From: Mytilus californianus | Taxonomy: Eukaryota > Mollusca > Bivalvia > Mytilida > Mytilidae | Assembly (NCBI RefSeq): GCF_021869535.1 | Contig: NW_026262712.1 | Coordinates: 50,202,884 to 50,266,883 of the forward strand | DNA length: 64,000 nt | Direction: 5' to 3' | Shown: positions 20,165-32,071 of the stretch, piece after piece | Position numbering within the stretch: the stretch's first letter is position 1 | Layout: each line of letters starts with the position of its first letter | The notes under the pieces: model-generated | Seen by the model: the letters and a program-made list of their open reading frames with translations, nothing else | The model's database searches: none | What the model was told of the DNA's origin: nothing | Program-made: the position numbers and the translations under genes

Positions 20165-21970
20165 ATTGCATCTATATGCTTTACATAACTGCACGTGTAA
20201 TATTGATGAGCTTATTAAGTGCCAATCTGCCTAAGAATCAGGCAGTGGTGAAAACATGACAAATAAAAACCCACTCAAGTTTACATTAATTTATAGTAAA
20301 ATGTACAATGGAGCACGAAAATAACATTCGTTTCCTTTTCCTGTTCTGGTAATTAAAGCTATAATTGGGTTGAAATGCATTAAAAAATAAAAATTAAGGG
20401 GAGCTAACTCCATAATTAAAGTTTGCTATCATTCTAACCAAAAGTTATCTAGAGATTTCTCGAATTACCAGACACGTAGAAACGAAAAACCTACCATGTT
20501 TAACTCAGGATGAGGGTAACTTCAAAATAGGATGGTTAGGTCGGTGGGTTTTTTGGCCATGTTTTTAAATTTTTCTAAATTGCCTGATTCTTAAAAAGAC
20601 TGGCACTTTAAAAAGTTATTCACGAATTAAAATACGGGAAAAGTCATGGTCCTGATGGTTTGTTATATGAATTTTTCATTGAGTTTCAGGACGTCGTACT
20701 GCCTTATATATGTACTATTTTCAATGTTGTTCTGAACTCCGGATATCTTCCGACCACTTGGTCTGATGCGATTCTATTGCCTTTATTTAAGTCCGGGGAA
20801 GTAAACGACCCATCAAATTACCGTGGTATAAGTCTTATCAGCAATTTAGGTAGACTACTCACTGCTATATTGAATAGTAATTTGTAGATAATTCATCAAT
20901 GAACGATATTTTATCTGATGAACAATTTGGTTTCCGTAATGGTTACAGTACAGTAGATGCTTTGTTAAGTATATATTCTGTCATACACAATACTTTCTGT
21001 AAAGGTAATATATTATATTGTTGCTTTGCTCATATTAAAAAAAAAATGATTCAATTGATCGTCTATGTTTGGGCACACATTTCTAAATTAGGAATCGGAG
21101 GAAAATTGCTTAAAATTTTAAAATCTATGTATAGCAATGTAAGATCTTGTATAAGATTCAATGGATTTAATTCTAAATATTTTTCAAATAATCTTGGCTT
21201 AATGAAAGGATAAGTCCTATAACCTATAGTATTTTCATTTAATGTGATTGACCTCGAGAATTAATTCATAATTAATGGAGACTGTACACTTGAATTTCAG
21301 GACATAAAACTTTTTTTAATTAATGTATGCTGATGCTATGATATTGATGTCAGAATCAATCCAAGGCTTGCAAAATATGTTAAATACTTTATCTGTTTAT
21401 ACTGAGAAATGGGGGTATTTCCGTTAACACAAAGAAAATCAAGATCATGGTAGTTTTCCGTAAAGGTGGGAAAATCAGAGCTAATGAGACATGGATTCAT
21501 AATGGTAAAACTTTACATAGTTTTGATCATTTTTGTTATCTTGGTGCGTTATTTCATTATAATTGTAAATTTTGTTTTACTCAAAAACACTGTGCTAAAC
21601 AAGGCAGGAAAGTTAGTATGAAGAAAAAGCCGTCATTCTTATACCTGAATACTAGCTGTTACTTCTATTAGTTTATTTGAGACGTATGTATGTAGTACTT
21701 TAATGTATGGTTGTGAAGTATGGGGTGTTCCAAGTCTTCCATTGTTATATAAGCGAAATTTTAGGATGCTCAAATTATGGTTTAAAATTCATGGTAGTGA
21801 AAATTGTATTGTGAAGTCGTGCTACATCGAATTAGTAGCAAATTGTAAAAAAATCAATAACTGGGCAACTTGTATTAAAAACTGTAATATGATCTTGGTA
21901 AAAATGATTATTGGACAACCAATGGGTACTTTTTTTTTTATAGTTATTGAACAAGCAAATCGGTATATAT
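20165..21970 (+). pseudogene. Degenerate LINE reverse transcriptase, several frameshifts, interrupted by a MITE
   Basis: Reading across frames on the plus strand gives: KVIHELKYGKSHGPDGLLYE; then VLNSGYLPTTWSDAILLPLF and NDPSNYRGISLISNLGR (RT blocks); DEQFGFRNGYSTVDAL; HISKLGIGGKLLKILKSMY; a short remnant (YADAMILMSES) at the catalytic block; then VVFRKGGKIRANETWIHNGK, FCYLGALF and LMYGCEVWGVPSLPLLY. These are successive segments of a CR1/Jockey-type ORF2. At least four frame changes and several stops show it is long dead. The sequence at 20165-20214 (NCTCNIDELIK) fits the same protein just upstream of the MITE. Confidence 0.85.
20218..20607. mobile_element. MITE with TTA target duplication inserted in the LINE pseudogene
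   Basis: Terminal inverted repeats AGTGCCAATCTGCCTAAGAA and (rc right end) AGTGCCAGTCTTTTTAAGAA continue into ATCAGGCA, about 27 bp in all. TTA flanks both sides (20215-20217, 20608-20610). No coding potential. The LINE reading appears to continue on both sides, so insertion came after the LINE. Confidence 0.75.
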
Positions 21971-22031
21971 GATTTAATGTGCACGGCTCGGGTGAACCTA
22001 CTTGACCCGAACGACGTAGGAGACAAAGACA

Positions 22032-22078
22032 AATCATAACTGAAAGGGTTATTGAGTATAGATTATTTGCTTTTCTTT
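22032..22078. repeat. 47 bp repeat shared with 14206-14252
   Basis: See the partner at 14.2 kb: one mismatch over the block. Confidence 0.8.
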
Positions 22079-22224
22079 AAGCCCCAGCAATATAAAAGAA
22101 ATAACGTGCGTAACTAATAATTTTTAATCCCTAGATTGAGAGACACACTAAAAGTTTTCATAGTACATAAAATCGATAAGATAAAATTAACACAGTCATG
22201 TCTTTTTTTGAATGAAGTATAATT

Positions 22225-22550
22225 AATTTCTACGTCATTTCGTCTCTTGTGAAGAGTTGACAATCATACCACATATTCTTATTTTTACATGAATCTTGCT
22301 GTCACAAAGAAAAGTAGTAGGAATTTCTCAGCATTACATCGCACAATAAAGCCCAAATCACAATGAAAAATAAAAGACATTTTATGACCCAATATTGATA
22401 TTTCAAAAGCTGTAATTTCGACCAACACATCTTTATAAAAAGATATCTTGTAAACAAATTAACTTTCTAACTTCTACGTCATTTGGTCTCTGGTGGGGAG
22501 TTGTCTCATTGGCAATCATATCACATCTTTCTTATTATTATATATTAGCA
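22225..22550. repeat. Two partial copies of a mussel-type dispersed repeat
   Basis: 'ttctacgtcatttcgtctcttgtgaagagttg' at 22229 and 'cttctacgtcatttggtctctggtggggagttgtctcattggcaatcat' at 22470 are the end of a repeat family also present, often inverted, at 26.75, 28.0, 40.28, 48.3 and 53.1 kb. Confidence 0.7.
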
Positions 22551-23220
22551 TAGTATATACTTGTTTATGTTGTTTGCGAAACACTGTTACAGCTATAGTT
22601 ATCAAGAGTGATTTATTATCCCTATCGTTTTCATTGTATGACCTGTACATATATAAATAAAAATACATAATGAGGTCTAAAAAAGGTTAGTCCAGTCTTG
22701 TGATTTTTTTAATATAAATTATATCAGTCCCAGAATTTGATTCAGCTAAATCGAACAAGCTTTCTAAAAAGCTACTACTTGTATTTACATTTTATTTTTA
22801 GATCAAATGTTGTATTTCGTAAATTAGGTCAGTATTGACAGTATTGGCTACACAATTTTCTAGCAGTAGTGTGTAAACAACACATGGATAGTTTATTGGT
22901 AAGTATATAATTTAGATAATAACATTTTTTTTTGTAGCAGAAATATAATTATAGAAATTATATATATTATATTATTGATTGTTGTTCTGCAGATACAATG
23001 ACGACCAATGACAACATAGCAATTTGTAATATTTTACTCCGATTAGTCCGATTACACCCATCCCGTCCTGACAATTTATTAACATTTTCACGCTATATTT
23101 GAGATTTAAAGCAGCTTGTTTTCAAACCAGAGATTTTATTTGTTGTACCTGTGTCGTTTTTCATGTTAATTAACAGTTGATTGCATGAGGGTTGACATAT
23201 ATAGGCAAATGTTGGTATAG
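22551..23220. other. No recognisable feature
   Basis: AT-rich sequence, nothing supportable. Confidence 0.4.
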
Positions 23221-23228
23221 AACACAGT

Positions 23229-23319
23229 CACAGGCACTTGTTTCTATCCATAGGAAGGTTGACTATCCATAACAGATATGGATAGTCGACCTTCCGACGG
23301 ATAGAAACAAGTGCCTGTG
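23229..23319. repeat. Near-perfect palindrome, 42 bp arms
   Basis: Left arm 23229-23270 (CACAGGCACTTGTTTCTATC ...) pairs with right arm 23278-23319, 39 of 42 positions complementary, around a 7 nt loop (23271-23277). Confidence 0.9.
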
Positions 23320-23424
23320 GTATAGAAATATGGACAATCCCACCCTGCTCCAAATTGACAGTAAAATATGGCAAGCCGTTCTCGTCAAAACTATGTTTAA
23401 ACCATTTTCGAAAAATTTACACAC

Positions 23425-23668
23425 TGAGAATTAAAAAAAAAACACACTGAGATTAAAAAACCTAAAAACACACACCGAGAATTAAAATTTACACACTGAG
23501 ATTTCATAAAAACGCAATGAGATTACAAAAAATGAAAAACACACACTGAGAATTGAAAATTACACAATGAGATTTCCAAAAGACACACTGAGATGAAATA
23601 AACTGAAAAACACACACTGAGAATTTGAAATTACACACTGAGAATTTAAAATTACACACTGAGATTTG
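23425..23668. repeat. Degenerate tandem array of 'acacactgagaattaaaatt'
   Basis: At least ten copies of ACACTGAGA(A)T followed by A/T-rich filler recur roughly every 20 bp. Confidence 0.9.
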
Positions 23669-25998
23669 TGCGCACTTTTTATGCGCACATATCTAATTAG
23701 CATAATTAATCTGAATCTATTACAAGCTTAAAACAATTAGGGGACAGAACTCTTTAGTCCTTCAATTTGGCGCTAAATGTTTTAAAAATACAACGTACAG
23801 AAAAACTACGTTATTAAAGACCAATAGAATAAGAAAAATACCCACTTACTCTCATTACAAAATATAACCAAATGGTGAAAAACTTTATTAAAATTATAAG
23901 AAAACATTGGAACAATCTGCAAAAATACAAACAATGCAGTGATTTTTTCCCCCAAGTGCCTATTCTAGCATATATACGTAACAAAAATATATAAAAAATT
24001 AAAAACCAATTGTTCAGAGAACAATTGAAGGTCTTTCCACAAAAAAACAAGAATTTTGATATGAAAATAGTAAAAATTCGGTTTAAAATGTCATTTCCAG
24101 CGTCAAATGATAGCTAATAGTACGCTGATTCCAAAAATATATGGTTTCTATACAAAATTTTTAAATAAGGGAAATAATTTGTTACTTCCGGTTTGAAAAA
24201 GGTTACTTCCGGTATTGTTTCACTGTTTAATTGACACTGATTCCAAAAATATATGGTTCTATATACTTTTACATTCAAAAAGTACAAAAAAAATAGCTAC
24301 TTCCTGTTTACACAGATTCACTTCCGGTTCGTTTTTGAAGGTCATATGGCTTGCAACTAAATGCAAAAAGTCCCATGGCTTTATCATGTATACAAATGAG
24401 GTAAAAGCAAAGGTCAAAATCTAGAATGTCAATTTAATCTATGACCTTGGGCTCAATTTCAAGGTCATCAACCAAGGACCTCAAATCAAAAGACCCTAGA
24501 TCTTAATTATATTTGGTTCATGAGTTATATCACCATATGCATATTTTTAAATAAAGAGGGGAGAAAACTCTTATTTGATGTAAGCGCACCCTTCAAACCA
24601 ATATGTATGTGTTACGACATGTCGCAACTTGCAATTAAGTAAAAATATTTTGTCGATATCTTATATCCTGTTTGAAAAGTGGTGAAAATAAGCCAAAATC
24701 CAAATTTAGAAATGACCTTGACCTTTGACCTTGACCCTATTTTCGTTTTTTTGGACCAAGGATCTCAAATCAAAAGACGCTAGGTCTTTATCACTTATGG
24801 TTTACAAGCTACAACTACATTTTTCTTATTAAAAATACAAAAGGGAAAATAACTCCCATATGTAGTCTCCGGACCGCTTCGGTCAAAATTATTTTTAAGA
24901 TCCTGAAAGATACAACAAGCAAATTGGTGAAATAATTTTGTCGTAATCTTTAACGGTTGCGAAGGAGATTTGTACACAAGAAAAACAGTGTTTGGGGAGA
25001 TAACTCTTACAATATAAAGTGTTCGGCTTAACAGGGTCAGTTTCAAAATCATAATAACTGTTCGATATCATATGCAAAAATTCTAAGCGACATCTTGTGA
25101 AATAAAAAAGCACCGTCAGAAAAAAGTGCCGGAAGAAGAAAAAAAAAATAATAATATTAATTAAAAACCAATTGTTCAAAGATTAATTGAAGGTCTTTCC
25201 ACAAAAAAAAACATGTATTTTAATATGAAAATAGTAAAATTCGGTTGAAAATGTCATTTCCAGCGTCAAATGATAGCTTATTGTACGCTGATTCCAAAAA
25301 TATAGGGTTTCTTTACAATATTTTTTAAATAAAGGAGATAATTTGTTACCTCCGGTTTGAAAAATGTTACTTCCGGTATTATTCAAACGTTAAATTGACA
25401 CTGATACCAAAAATATCAGGTTCTATACACTTTTATATTAATTAAGTACAAAAAAAGGCTACTTCCGGTTTACACAAGGTCACTTCTAGTTGGTTTTTGA
25501 AAAGAATTGAAAATAAGCCAAAATCAAAATTTAAAATATGACCTTGACCTCTGACCTGTACCTAAATTTTTTATTTTCGGATCAAGGACTTCAAATCAAA
25601 AGATCCTAGGTCTCTATCACTTATGGTTTACAAGATAGAAATGCATATCACTTAAATCAAATGCATAAGGGGAAATAACTCTCATATGGAGTGTTCATAT
25701 CGCTTCGGTCAAAATAGAACAAATCATGCAAAGGATATAACGAGCAATTTTATAAAATAAATTTGTCGCTTTCTTTTATTGTTACGGAGGAGATGCAGTC
25801 ACAAGGAAAACAGTGTTCAGGGAGATAACTCCTACAAAGAAAATTGTTCGGCTTAGAATGGGTGAAAATAAAAAGCGCATAAACTGTATGATACTATATA
25901 AGAAATATCTTAGCGACATATTGCGAAACAAAAATTTAATGCGAGAACAAAATTTGGCAGAAGAAAATAATAATAATAATAATCAGAACAAATACAAT

Positions 25999-26028
25999 AG
26001 GTCTTTCCACAGAAAAGTGGAAAGACCT
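25999..26028. repeat. 30 bp perfect hairpin, copy 1
   Basis: AGGTCTTTCCAC, then AGAAAA, then GTGGAAAGACCT: a 12 bp stem and 6 nt loop. Confidence 0.95.
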
Positions 26029-26053
26029 AAAAATTAATCAGAAGAAAACCAAT

Positions 26054-26083
26054 AGGTCTTTCCACAGAAAAGTGGAAAGACCT
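26054..26083. repeat. 30 bp perfect hairpin, copy 2
   Basis: Identical to the hairpin 55 bp upstream; the flanking 'aaccaat' is shared with the starts of the 1.16 kb units. Confidence 0.95.
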
Positions 26084-26746
26084 AATTACCTTGCGAAATC
26101 AGGGTAACAGTTGAAAGACTTTTGAAAAGGGACCATGCTTAAACAGTTTTAAGCAAAAATCCCGATATACTGTTCGTAATAATTTGAATTATAGGCAAAA
26201 AAACTTATGAATACGAGTTAGCAAAAAAATTTGTTACGTCTTGAAATTTATAACGAATGTTGGTTGTAGGAACCGCATTTCAGATTTATCATATTTGGTA
26301 AAAAATTAATCAAATTAAAAGTAACCATATCATATGAGCTTATAAATGCGGACACAAGATTTTGAAAGTGGAGGGTCAACAAGGCAACATTAGGAGTGGG
26401 ACTAGTCAGAAGTCTATGCATTAACCAAACATGTAGCTTCATAAAAGGGGGGAGGGGATTGAATCCGCCCTTACCCTAGTAAATTTGTAGATACGTGATG
26501 AAGTATAAAAGAGGAATAGGTTAAAAGTGAACGGAGGGACAATTTCCCCTGTATATGGGAATAAATGATTAAAAAAACTGTAATGGCAAAGAAGTCTGCA
26601 ATGAATAAAAGGATATATTTAAGACAACAACCTGCCAATGAGCATGTAAAAATCACAGTCACAAACCGCGTGGTTTTTTGTCAATCTCTTTTATCTACGT
26701 GTAGCGAAGCTTTGATTTCAAATTATTGGGCAATGTATATGAAAAT

Positions 26747-27000
26747 ATGAAGATGTGATATGCTTGACAATGTGACAACTACTTACAAAAGTCCAAATGA
26801 CGTATATGATAGCAACCATGAGGCACTGTATACGACCTTCAACAATAAGCAAAACACATACCGTATAGTCAGTTTTAAAAGACCCCGGCAGGATAAATGG
26901 TAAACAATTGTAAAAAAGATCAAACGAGAAAACTAACAAAACAATAAACGCTTTCATCGAAAATAAGTATTATATACAGCAAAAAGCAACAATCACTGAA
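26747..27000. repeat. Dispersed mussel-type repeat, diverged copy
   Basis: 'gaagatgtgatatgc ... caccatgaggcactgtatacgaccttcaacaata ... gatcaaacgagaaaact' parallels 28.0-28.25 kb and 53.1-53.26 kb. Confidence 0.65.
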
Positions 27001-27177
27001 TTCAGTCTAGTTTTAAAAAAAATACCGACTGATAGTGTATTGCAGATTACCACGTTAAATAAACACATTAAACATGTTAAATAGCTTATTGTTGAAACAA
27101 AATGCTTGTTTCTTTTTTGTTTCATAGTATTTGAATATGTTGTTAAATAAAATATCTTTTTTAAATTTTGCTTTCAG

Positions 27178-27235
27178 ATTTATTTGCTCTTGATCTTTGT
27201 CTTGATACAAGCGTATACCACAATCATATTAAAAG
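27178..27235 (+). CDS. Exon: signal-peptide-like segment of the modular membrane protein
   Basis: The acceptor TTTTGCTTTCAG precedes 58 nt reading IYLLLIFVLIQAYTTIILK plus one base, then the donor AAAAG|GTAAAA. The very hydrophobic stretch fits the core of a signal peptide entering the secretory pathway. The exon starts in phase 0 and ends in phase 1, and its last G completes a Val codon with the first two bases of the next exon at 28582. No in-frame ATG lies upstream before a stop at 27148, so a short 5' exon carrying the initiator must exist and was not found. Confidence 0.6.
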
Positions 27236-27657
27236 GTAAAAACTATTTATTGCAAAAAGAAAACCGACTAAACATGTAGTATACGGTAGCGTCGGACGTT
27301 TGAAGGTGTGGGCGAGCGACCGAGGTGAAACGGGTACATATTCTGTGTAATCCCTCTGACAGTTTTCACTTCGTCTTTTCTCCGCAAAATTTCAATGTTT
27401 TGAGAATGTACCAATAATATGTAATCAACTCCTCCACCTTTCAATATTGATCCCCCCTCTCTCCAATGAATTAAACCAAGACCCTTGAAACTTCACAGGA
27501 TGTTTGCATTCCTATTGAAGCTTTTCACTCTGTCACAAGGAGTTATATATTTTTTTTAAAAAATCTCGTTGAGTCTTTAGTCCTTGTTTATTATACATAC
27601 AGTACAAAGAACAGAACATGGATTTCATTTTGAAGTAGGGGGAAATGATATAGGACT

Positions 27658-27660
<3 letters not shown>

Positions 27661-27691
<31 letters not shown>
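27661..27691. repeat. (CA)n microsatellite
   Basis: About 15 CA units. Confidence 0.95.
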
Positions 27692-27692
<1 letters not shown>

Positions 27693-27994
27693 TCGATTTA
27701 AAACATATAAGATTAGAAAAATAGTAAACTTTACTATATTGTCTGAAACTCAAAGTACACAGCTGAGTTTGTGATAAGTAGATTTTGATAAAGATTCAAG
27801 ATTGTTTCCTTTTTTGGAAATTCTAATCATTTAATTTACATAATTTGACAATTACAGACTTGTATTCCAATAAAACGACAGTTTTCTCTGTAAACGGGAT
27901 TTCAAATTCTCCACAAACTATCATTGATAACACAAGCAGAACAACGTTATATTGTCGCAAGTCGCATCTTTATTTAAAATAACTATATATATAT

Positions 27995-28250
27995 AAAGTA
28001 GAGATGTGGTATGATTGCCAATTAGACATTTTCCCACTAGAAACCAAAATAACATAGAAGTTGACACTTGTAGGTCACCGTAAGGCCTTCGAAAATGATG
28101 GAAACCCGGCCATGATGTATAGTAAGCTATAAAAGGCTCCGAAAAATGTAAAAAACGAGAAAACTAAAGGCCTGATCTATGTACAAAACAATAAACGAAA
28201 AACAAATATGATACATACAGCAACAAACGACAACCACTGAATATAATATT
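27995..28250. repeat. Dispersed mussel-type repeat copy
   Basis: 'gtagagatgtggtatgattgccaatt ... gtaggtcaccgtaaggccttcg ... aaaacgagaaaact' is a diverged member of the family at 40.28, 48.3 and 53.1 kb. Confidence 0.75.
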
Positions 28251-28581
28251 TTCTAATATTAAAATATATGTTTTATAGTCGGATATAAGAGAAAAGCATG
28301 CATTTGAGTATATAGTCTCTTCTCTTGAAATCAAAATTCACATAGACAAGGCTAGTATTTACATGTAAGTAGGTAAACAAACATTAATTGACGTCATTTC
28401 CCTTTTCAAGTGGAAAATGTGGTCTTGATATTTTATACTGGAAAAAGTTAGTTTTAGTCAGTTTAACTGAATGTTTACGCGATTAGAAATATTCGCAAGA
28501 AAAAGGGGGGATGTGTTTTTATCCACGGACTCCATATAGTTTCACTACTGAAGCTTAAAAGATTTTACTGTTATGTTACAG

Positions 28582-28841
28582 TAGCTGATCTAAGTACTGT
28601 TAATTGCAACTCTCAAGTCCTATCAACAAGTCAATATGAAACCGTGCAACTGGTTCTGAAAAGAAATGGAAGCCAACATTTCCCTGATATAAATGGTTGC
28701 TATTATTCAATTAAACTAAAGAGTTACTACGCTAGTCGATTTGAAAAGCTGGTAGTTACCGTGTCCATGGATATTCTGAACGACTGCCAATATGCTATAG
28801 AAATATACCCAGGGGATCCAACCATCAATAGATGTATGAAG
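28582..28841 (+). CDS. Exon A1: first half of extracellular module 1
   Basis: The acceptor TTATGTTACAG and donor ATGAAG|GTATTA bound 260 nt that read (V)ADLSTVNCNSQVL ... VQLVLKRNG ... INGCYYSIKLKSYY ... DILNDCQYAIEIYPGD ... RCMK. It enters in phase 1 and leaves in phase 0, exactly like exon A2 at 36541-36803, which has similar length. Four Cys residues and Asn-glycosylation-type sites fit an extracellular domain. I do not recognise the domain; a beta-sandwich of the CUB/Ig kind is possible. Confidence 0.8.
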
Positions 28842-28924
28842 GTATTATAAAGTTATATACTAGAAAAACAAAGGATATGGGGTATCCATCCATGGCACAA
28901 AATCAGAACATGCACAGCAAAAAA

Positions 28925-29130
28925 ACTTAATTAGATTGAAAAAAAAAACACACTAAACGCAAAGGAACAGCGCTTTTATTGTTGTTCTTCATCTCAAAGT
29001 CACGGAGCAAAATAAAACTCTCACCTCTCTGCAAGTTAAAGACGGCCCTTAGCACCGGCTTGAGCGGAATTCTTTGCAAAAATAATTTGGATAGACTTTG
29101 TATAATGTTACACCACCACATCGGTAAATG
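28925..29130. other. Unassigned GC-richer block in intron
   Basis: The segment around 29010-29070 ('cctctctgcaagttaaagacggcccttagcaccggctt') is less AT-rich than its surroundings and open on the minus strand (PLKPVLRAVFNLQRGESFIL). It may be a fragment of a mobile element coding region, but I do not recognise it. Confidence 0.3.
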
Positions 29131-29662
29131 TTTTGTTTTTAGTCATCTGTTTCTACAAATGTATGTGCAGAACATTTTTCACTTGAAATTATTTTTATAC
29201 TATTTTCAACATATATGGTATAGTTACATATTTGCATAATATAACATTATAGTAGGTCATTTTTAACATTCGCCATTAACAATGATAAATATAAATCCAA
29301 GTGTGAAAAAAAAACTGTTTTGAAATGACCAGGAATAACAAACATACTAAACTTCTACATGTTCTATGGATATTGGCTTTTTTTTAAGAAGAAACAAATC
29401 TATGTCAATTATGTATTCCTGAAAAATTCTTTCCGAATTATTATTAATTATTATCTTTTACACAATATATATATGATTGATCATAATTTTCCAAATCTAA
29501 TTAAAATATAGATCTCTGATTTCATTATGCTCGACTCCAGTTGCGATAAACCTTAATTTTAATTAGATTGTAATTTTCTATACTTTGCAGAGGCACATTG
29601 CATATGAAACCGGGATTATTTGCACAATTTATTTCCAATTTGCATGTTTTGTTTTCTTACAG

Positions 29663-29836
29663 ACACTAAACTGTTATAGTGATCCAACTTGGATAGGCTC
29701 TTACCCAACTAAGGACATTTTCTTGCGCTATGTTCATTCCACAAGAGAAGATGTGAATGTCACTGCAGATGTGAGTGACATGCTGTTGACCAAAGTCAGC
29801 TTTAATCATTGTACAAAATGTTTTGAAACACCAAAG
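29663..29836 (+). CDS. Exon B1: second half of extracellular module 1 (3' end uncertain)
   Basis: The acceptor TTGTTTTCTTACAG opens a phase 0 exon reading TLNCYSDPTWIGSYP ... FLRYVHSTREDVNV ... LLTKVSFNHCTKCFETPK. It pairs with exon B2 at 46187, which also begins TLN and has a matching layout. The proposed end follows B2 (TPK|) at CCAAAG|GTGTTT, but this donor is weak and leaves phase 0, while exon A2 needs phase 1. Without splicing the frame continues VFSVREQSKYSYVKEK to a stop at 29887, which would give a short secreted form. Confidence 0.6.
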
Positions 29837-30479
29837 GTGTTTTCAGTTAGAGAACAAAGCAAGTATTCCTATGTTAAAGAGAAATAAAAAAGATAGGTGG
29901 GATTGATTGATTGATGACCGCGTAATATCGCGTCAGCGCAAAAAAAAAATATCGCTACGAGCAGTGAAAATCATAAACTTATGATTTATGTTATTAAGTT
30001 CATATGCATGTAATTGTTGTGGTATTAAATGGTTTCTAATCAAATGAATGAGTTTAAAGAGTAAATTGTAATAATACTATTTAGTTTCTTGACGTTTGTT
30101 ACAAAGCACAAAACAAGATTAACGAGAAGATATTTAGAAATGTCTAAAATTTTGTATGAGTAGCAGGTTACAGTAACATTTCAGTGCTAGTATCAAGATC
30201 TTCTAAAAAAAAAATAGGGATCATGTGTTGCGGCTTTCTTAGATCCACCCCTGAATTTTAAAAAGTAATCGTAACTGCTATATCTCCTGTCCGCCCATTG
30301 GACTCTTATAAAGGATGCATAAAGACGTTGTCAGATGCATCTGCTATGGTGATATTGAATCTGTTGTCTTTTTTTTTGGGAGTGTGAGACACTCTCTTAC
30401 ATTGAAGAAAGTTTTAAAAACTTCTTTTTGCTGGTCGGGAGATGACATGATACAAATTAATATCTTAGTCGTTCCAATT

Positions 30480-30925
30480 AGTCCAAATTATAATGACGTT
30501 TTGAAAGGACATTTTGTTATTTTTTGCTTTGACGCCTTACTATAACGCTGAAGCCATTTTTTTTTTGGACTTTGAGAGGGGAATTTTTAAAACGTTTAGC
30601 TGATTTAATTTAGGAGAGTATATTAAATTAAATTTTTACACAAAACTCGGTAAAATTTTATAGACCCGAATTTCCGGAACGTGTGTTCTATATTATCCGG
30701 AAAAAATATATTTTATTCTCATAAAGTGAAACGTCTTAAGGAGAAATCAGCTAAATGTTTTAATAAAGCAGTAAATTCTCTTTCCAAGTCCAACTGAAAA
30801 AATGACTTCGGTGTTAATATGACTTCGCAGTAAGGCGTCAAAGCAAAAAAAATATAATAGCCTTTCAAGACATCATGATTATTTAAGCTCACGTTCCAAT
30901 ATGCCATTATTGAGAAGTGGCAGTC
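30480..30925. repeat. Imperfect inverted repeat
   Basis: Left arm words ('gacgttttgaaagg', 'tttgctttgacgccttact', 'gaagccatttttt', 'ttggacttt') reappear as reverse complement in 30740-30895. The left arm translates NDVLKGHFVIFC and the right arm (minus) HDVLKGYYIFF, so a short frame is partly preserved. Origin unknown. Confidence 0.65.
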
Positions 30926-32070
30926 ACAATTACTCATAAAGACACTTGGTCCATCCACTCTTAAGAACATACCTTATACATTGATTACATAACACATACA
31001 AATTATTAGTAAATTAACAATTTAACCTCATTTTCTATGTTAATCTATTCGACCACTATACTGTTACATTAGTTTAGTGTATAGAATTAAGATTTGTTGT
31101 GTTTAGATGTTAAAAGCTTGACATTGGGACTGAAAATAACACTTGTTTGCTATTCATCAACTTCGTCGCAACGCAGTCGTTTTTAAAGGCAGTGCCTCTA
31201 TTGGTATCACGCAACAGCCATGTATATTTAGTTTCTACCTTAGGGAAAAAGGGGGGGGGGAGTTAAATGCGTCATCATAGAAATCCAGAAAAGTTGTCTT
31301 CTTCTTCTTTTTGTGATAATTTTTTTAATTTTTTTATTGTTGTTCATCAAAACTGGTCATTAGAGAATCGACAGGTGTTTTGTTAGTTTTAAAAACTTTC
31401 GAAAGAGTTGCATTTTGATTTATGAGCAGTCGACCAATTGACAACCGGAATTACTTAAAAATCTGTGTGAGAAAAGTTTATTTGAGTGGTATTTCCATCT
31501 AATGTTTTAAGATCATTTCGGTCGTTGATATAATAACGAAAAGTCGACTGAACAATGCCTATTCTCTACATGTCAATAGTAACTCAGTTTTGTGGGAATC
31601 CGATTATTTTACCCTTTTTTTTTCTTCATCAGAACATTTAGTAGATCGAATTGCAAAAATACGTAAATATCAATCATTTGTCAATATCCATCTGGAATTT
31701 ATCGAAAACCCCATATAATAATGCCAAAACAATGACAAACTGATGTTTTGAGTTGTTTTTACGCATAATAATGCGAAAGGGAACATTTTCAATCGTAACT
31801 TGGACTGTTCTGCATATATCGGTACACAATTTTTTTTTCTGAGGTCAAATGAGTGTTTTTATGTGTAAACATGATATGTCATAGCGTATTTAATCATTAC
31901 TGAGTATTGTTTTTATATAATTTAATTTTGGATGTAACGCGTCTTCTGATTGGCTAACGTTGTTTTGTTTATCAGCTCACAGACATAATTTTGTCATGTG
32001 ACCGTGACGTCACCAACGTTGTTTCATGGTTTACTCCGGTTTAAAATGAAATTAAGAATTAAATTATAAG
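30926..32070. other. Intron sequence, no feature recognised
   Basis: Includes a G run at 31251-31260. Nothing else supportable. Confidence 0.4.
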
Positions 32071-32071
32071 A

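Larger units (their letters stand above)
23990..26095. repeat. Two tandem copies of a roughly 1.16 kb noncoding unit with hairpin motifs
   Basis: Copy 1 (from about 24000) and copy 2 (from about 25163) share in order 'aaccaattgttca', 'gaaggtctttccac', 'tcatttccagcgtcaaatgatagct', 'acgctgattccaaaaatata', the 'acttccggtttga' and 'tgaccttgacc' words, 'cttatggtttacaag', 'cgcttcggtcaaaat', 'aaaacagtgtt.ggggagataactc' and 'gttcggctta'. The unit ends at hairpins containing GGTCTTTCCAC and its complement. No protein-like frame spans the copies. Confidence 0.85.

Noticed and set aside
28925-29130. Possible SINE or small RNA gene in the GC-richer intron block
   Set aside because: No polymerase III boxes, tail or target duplication could be identified.
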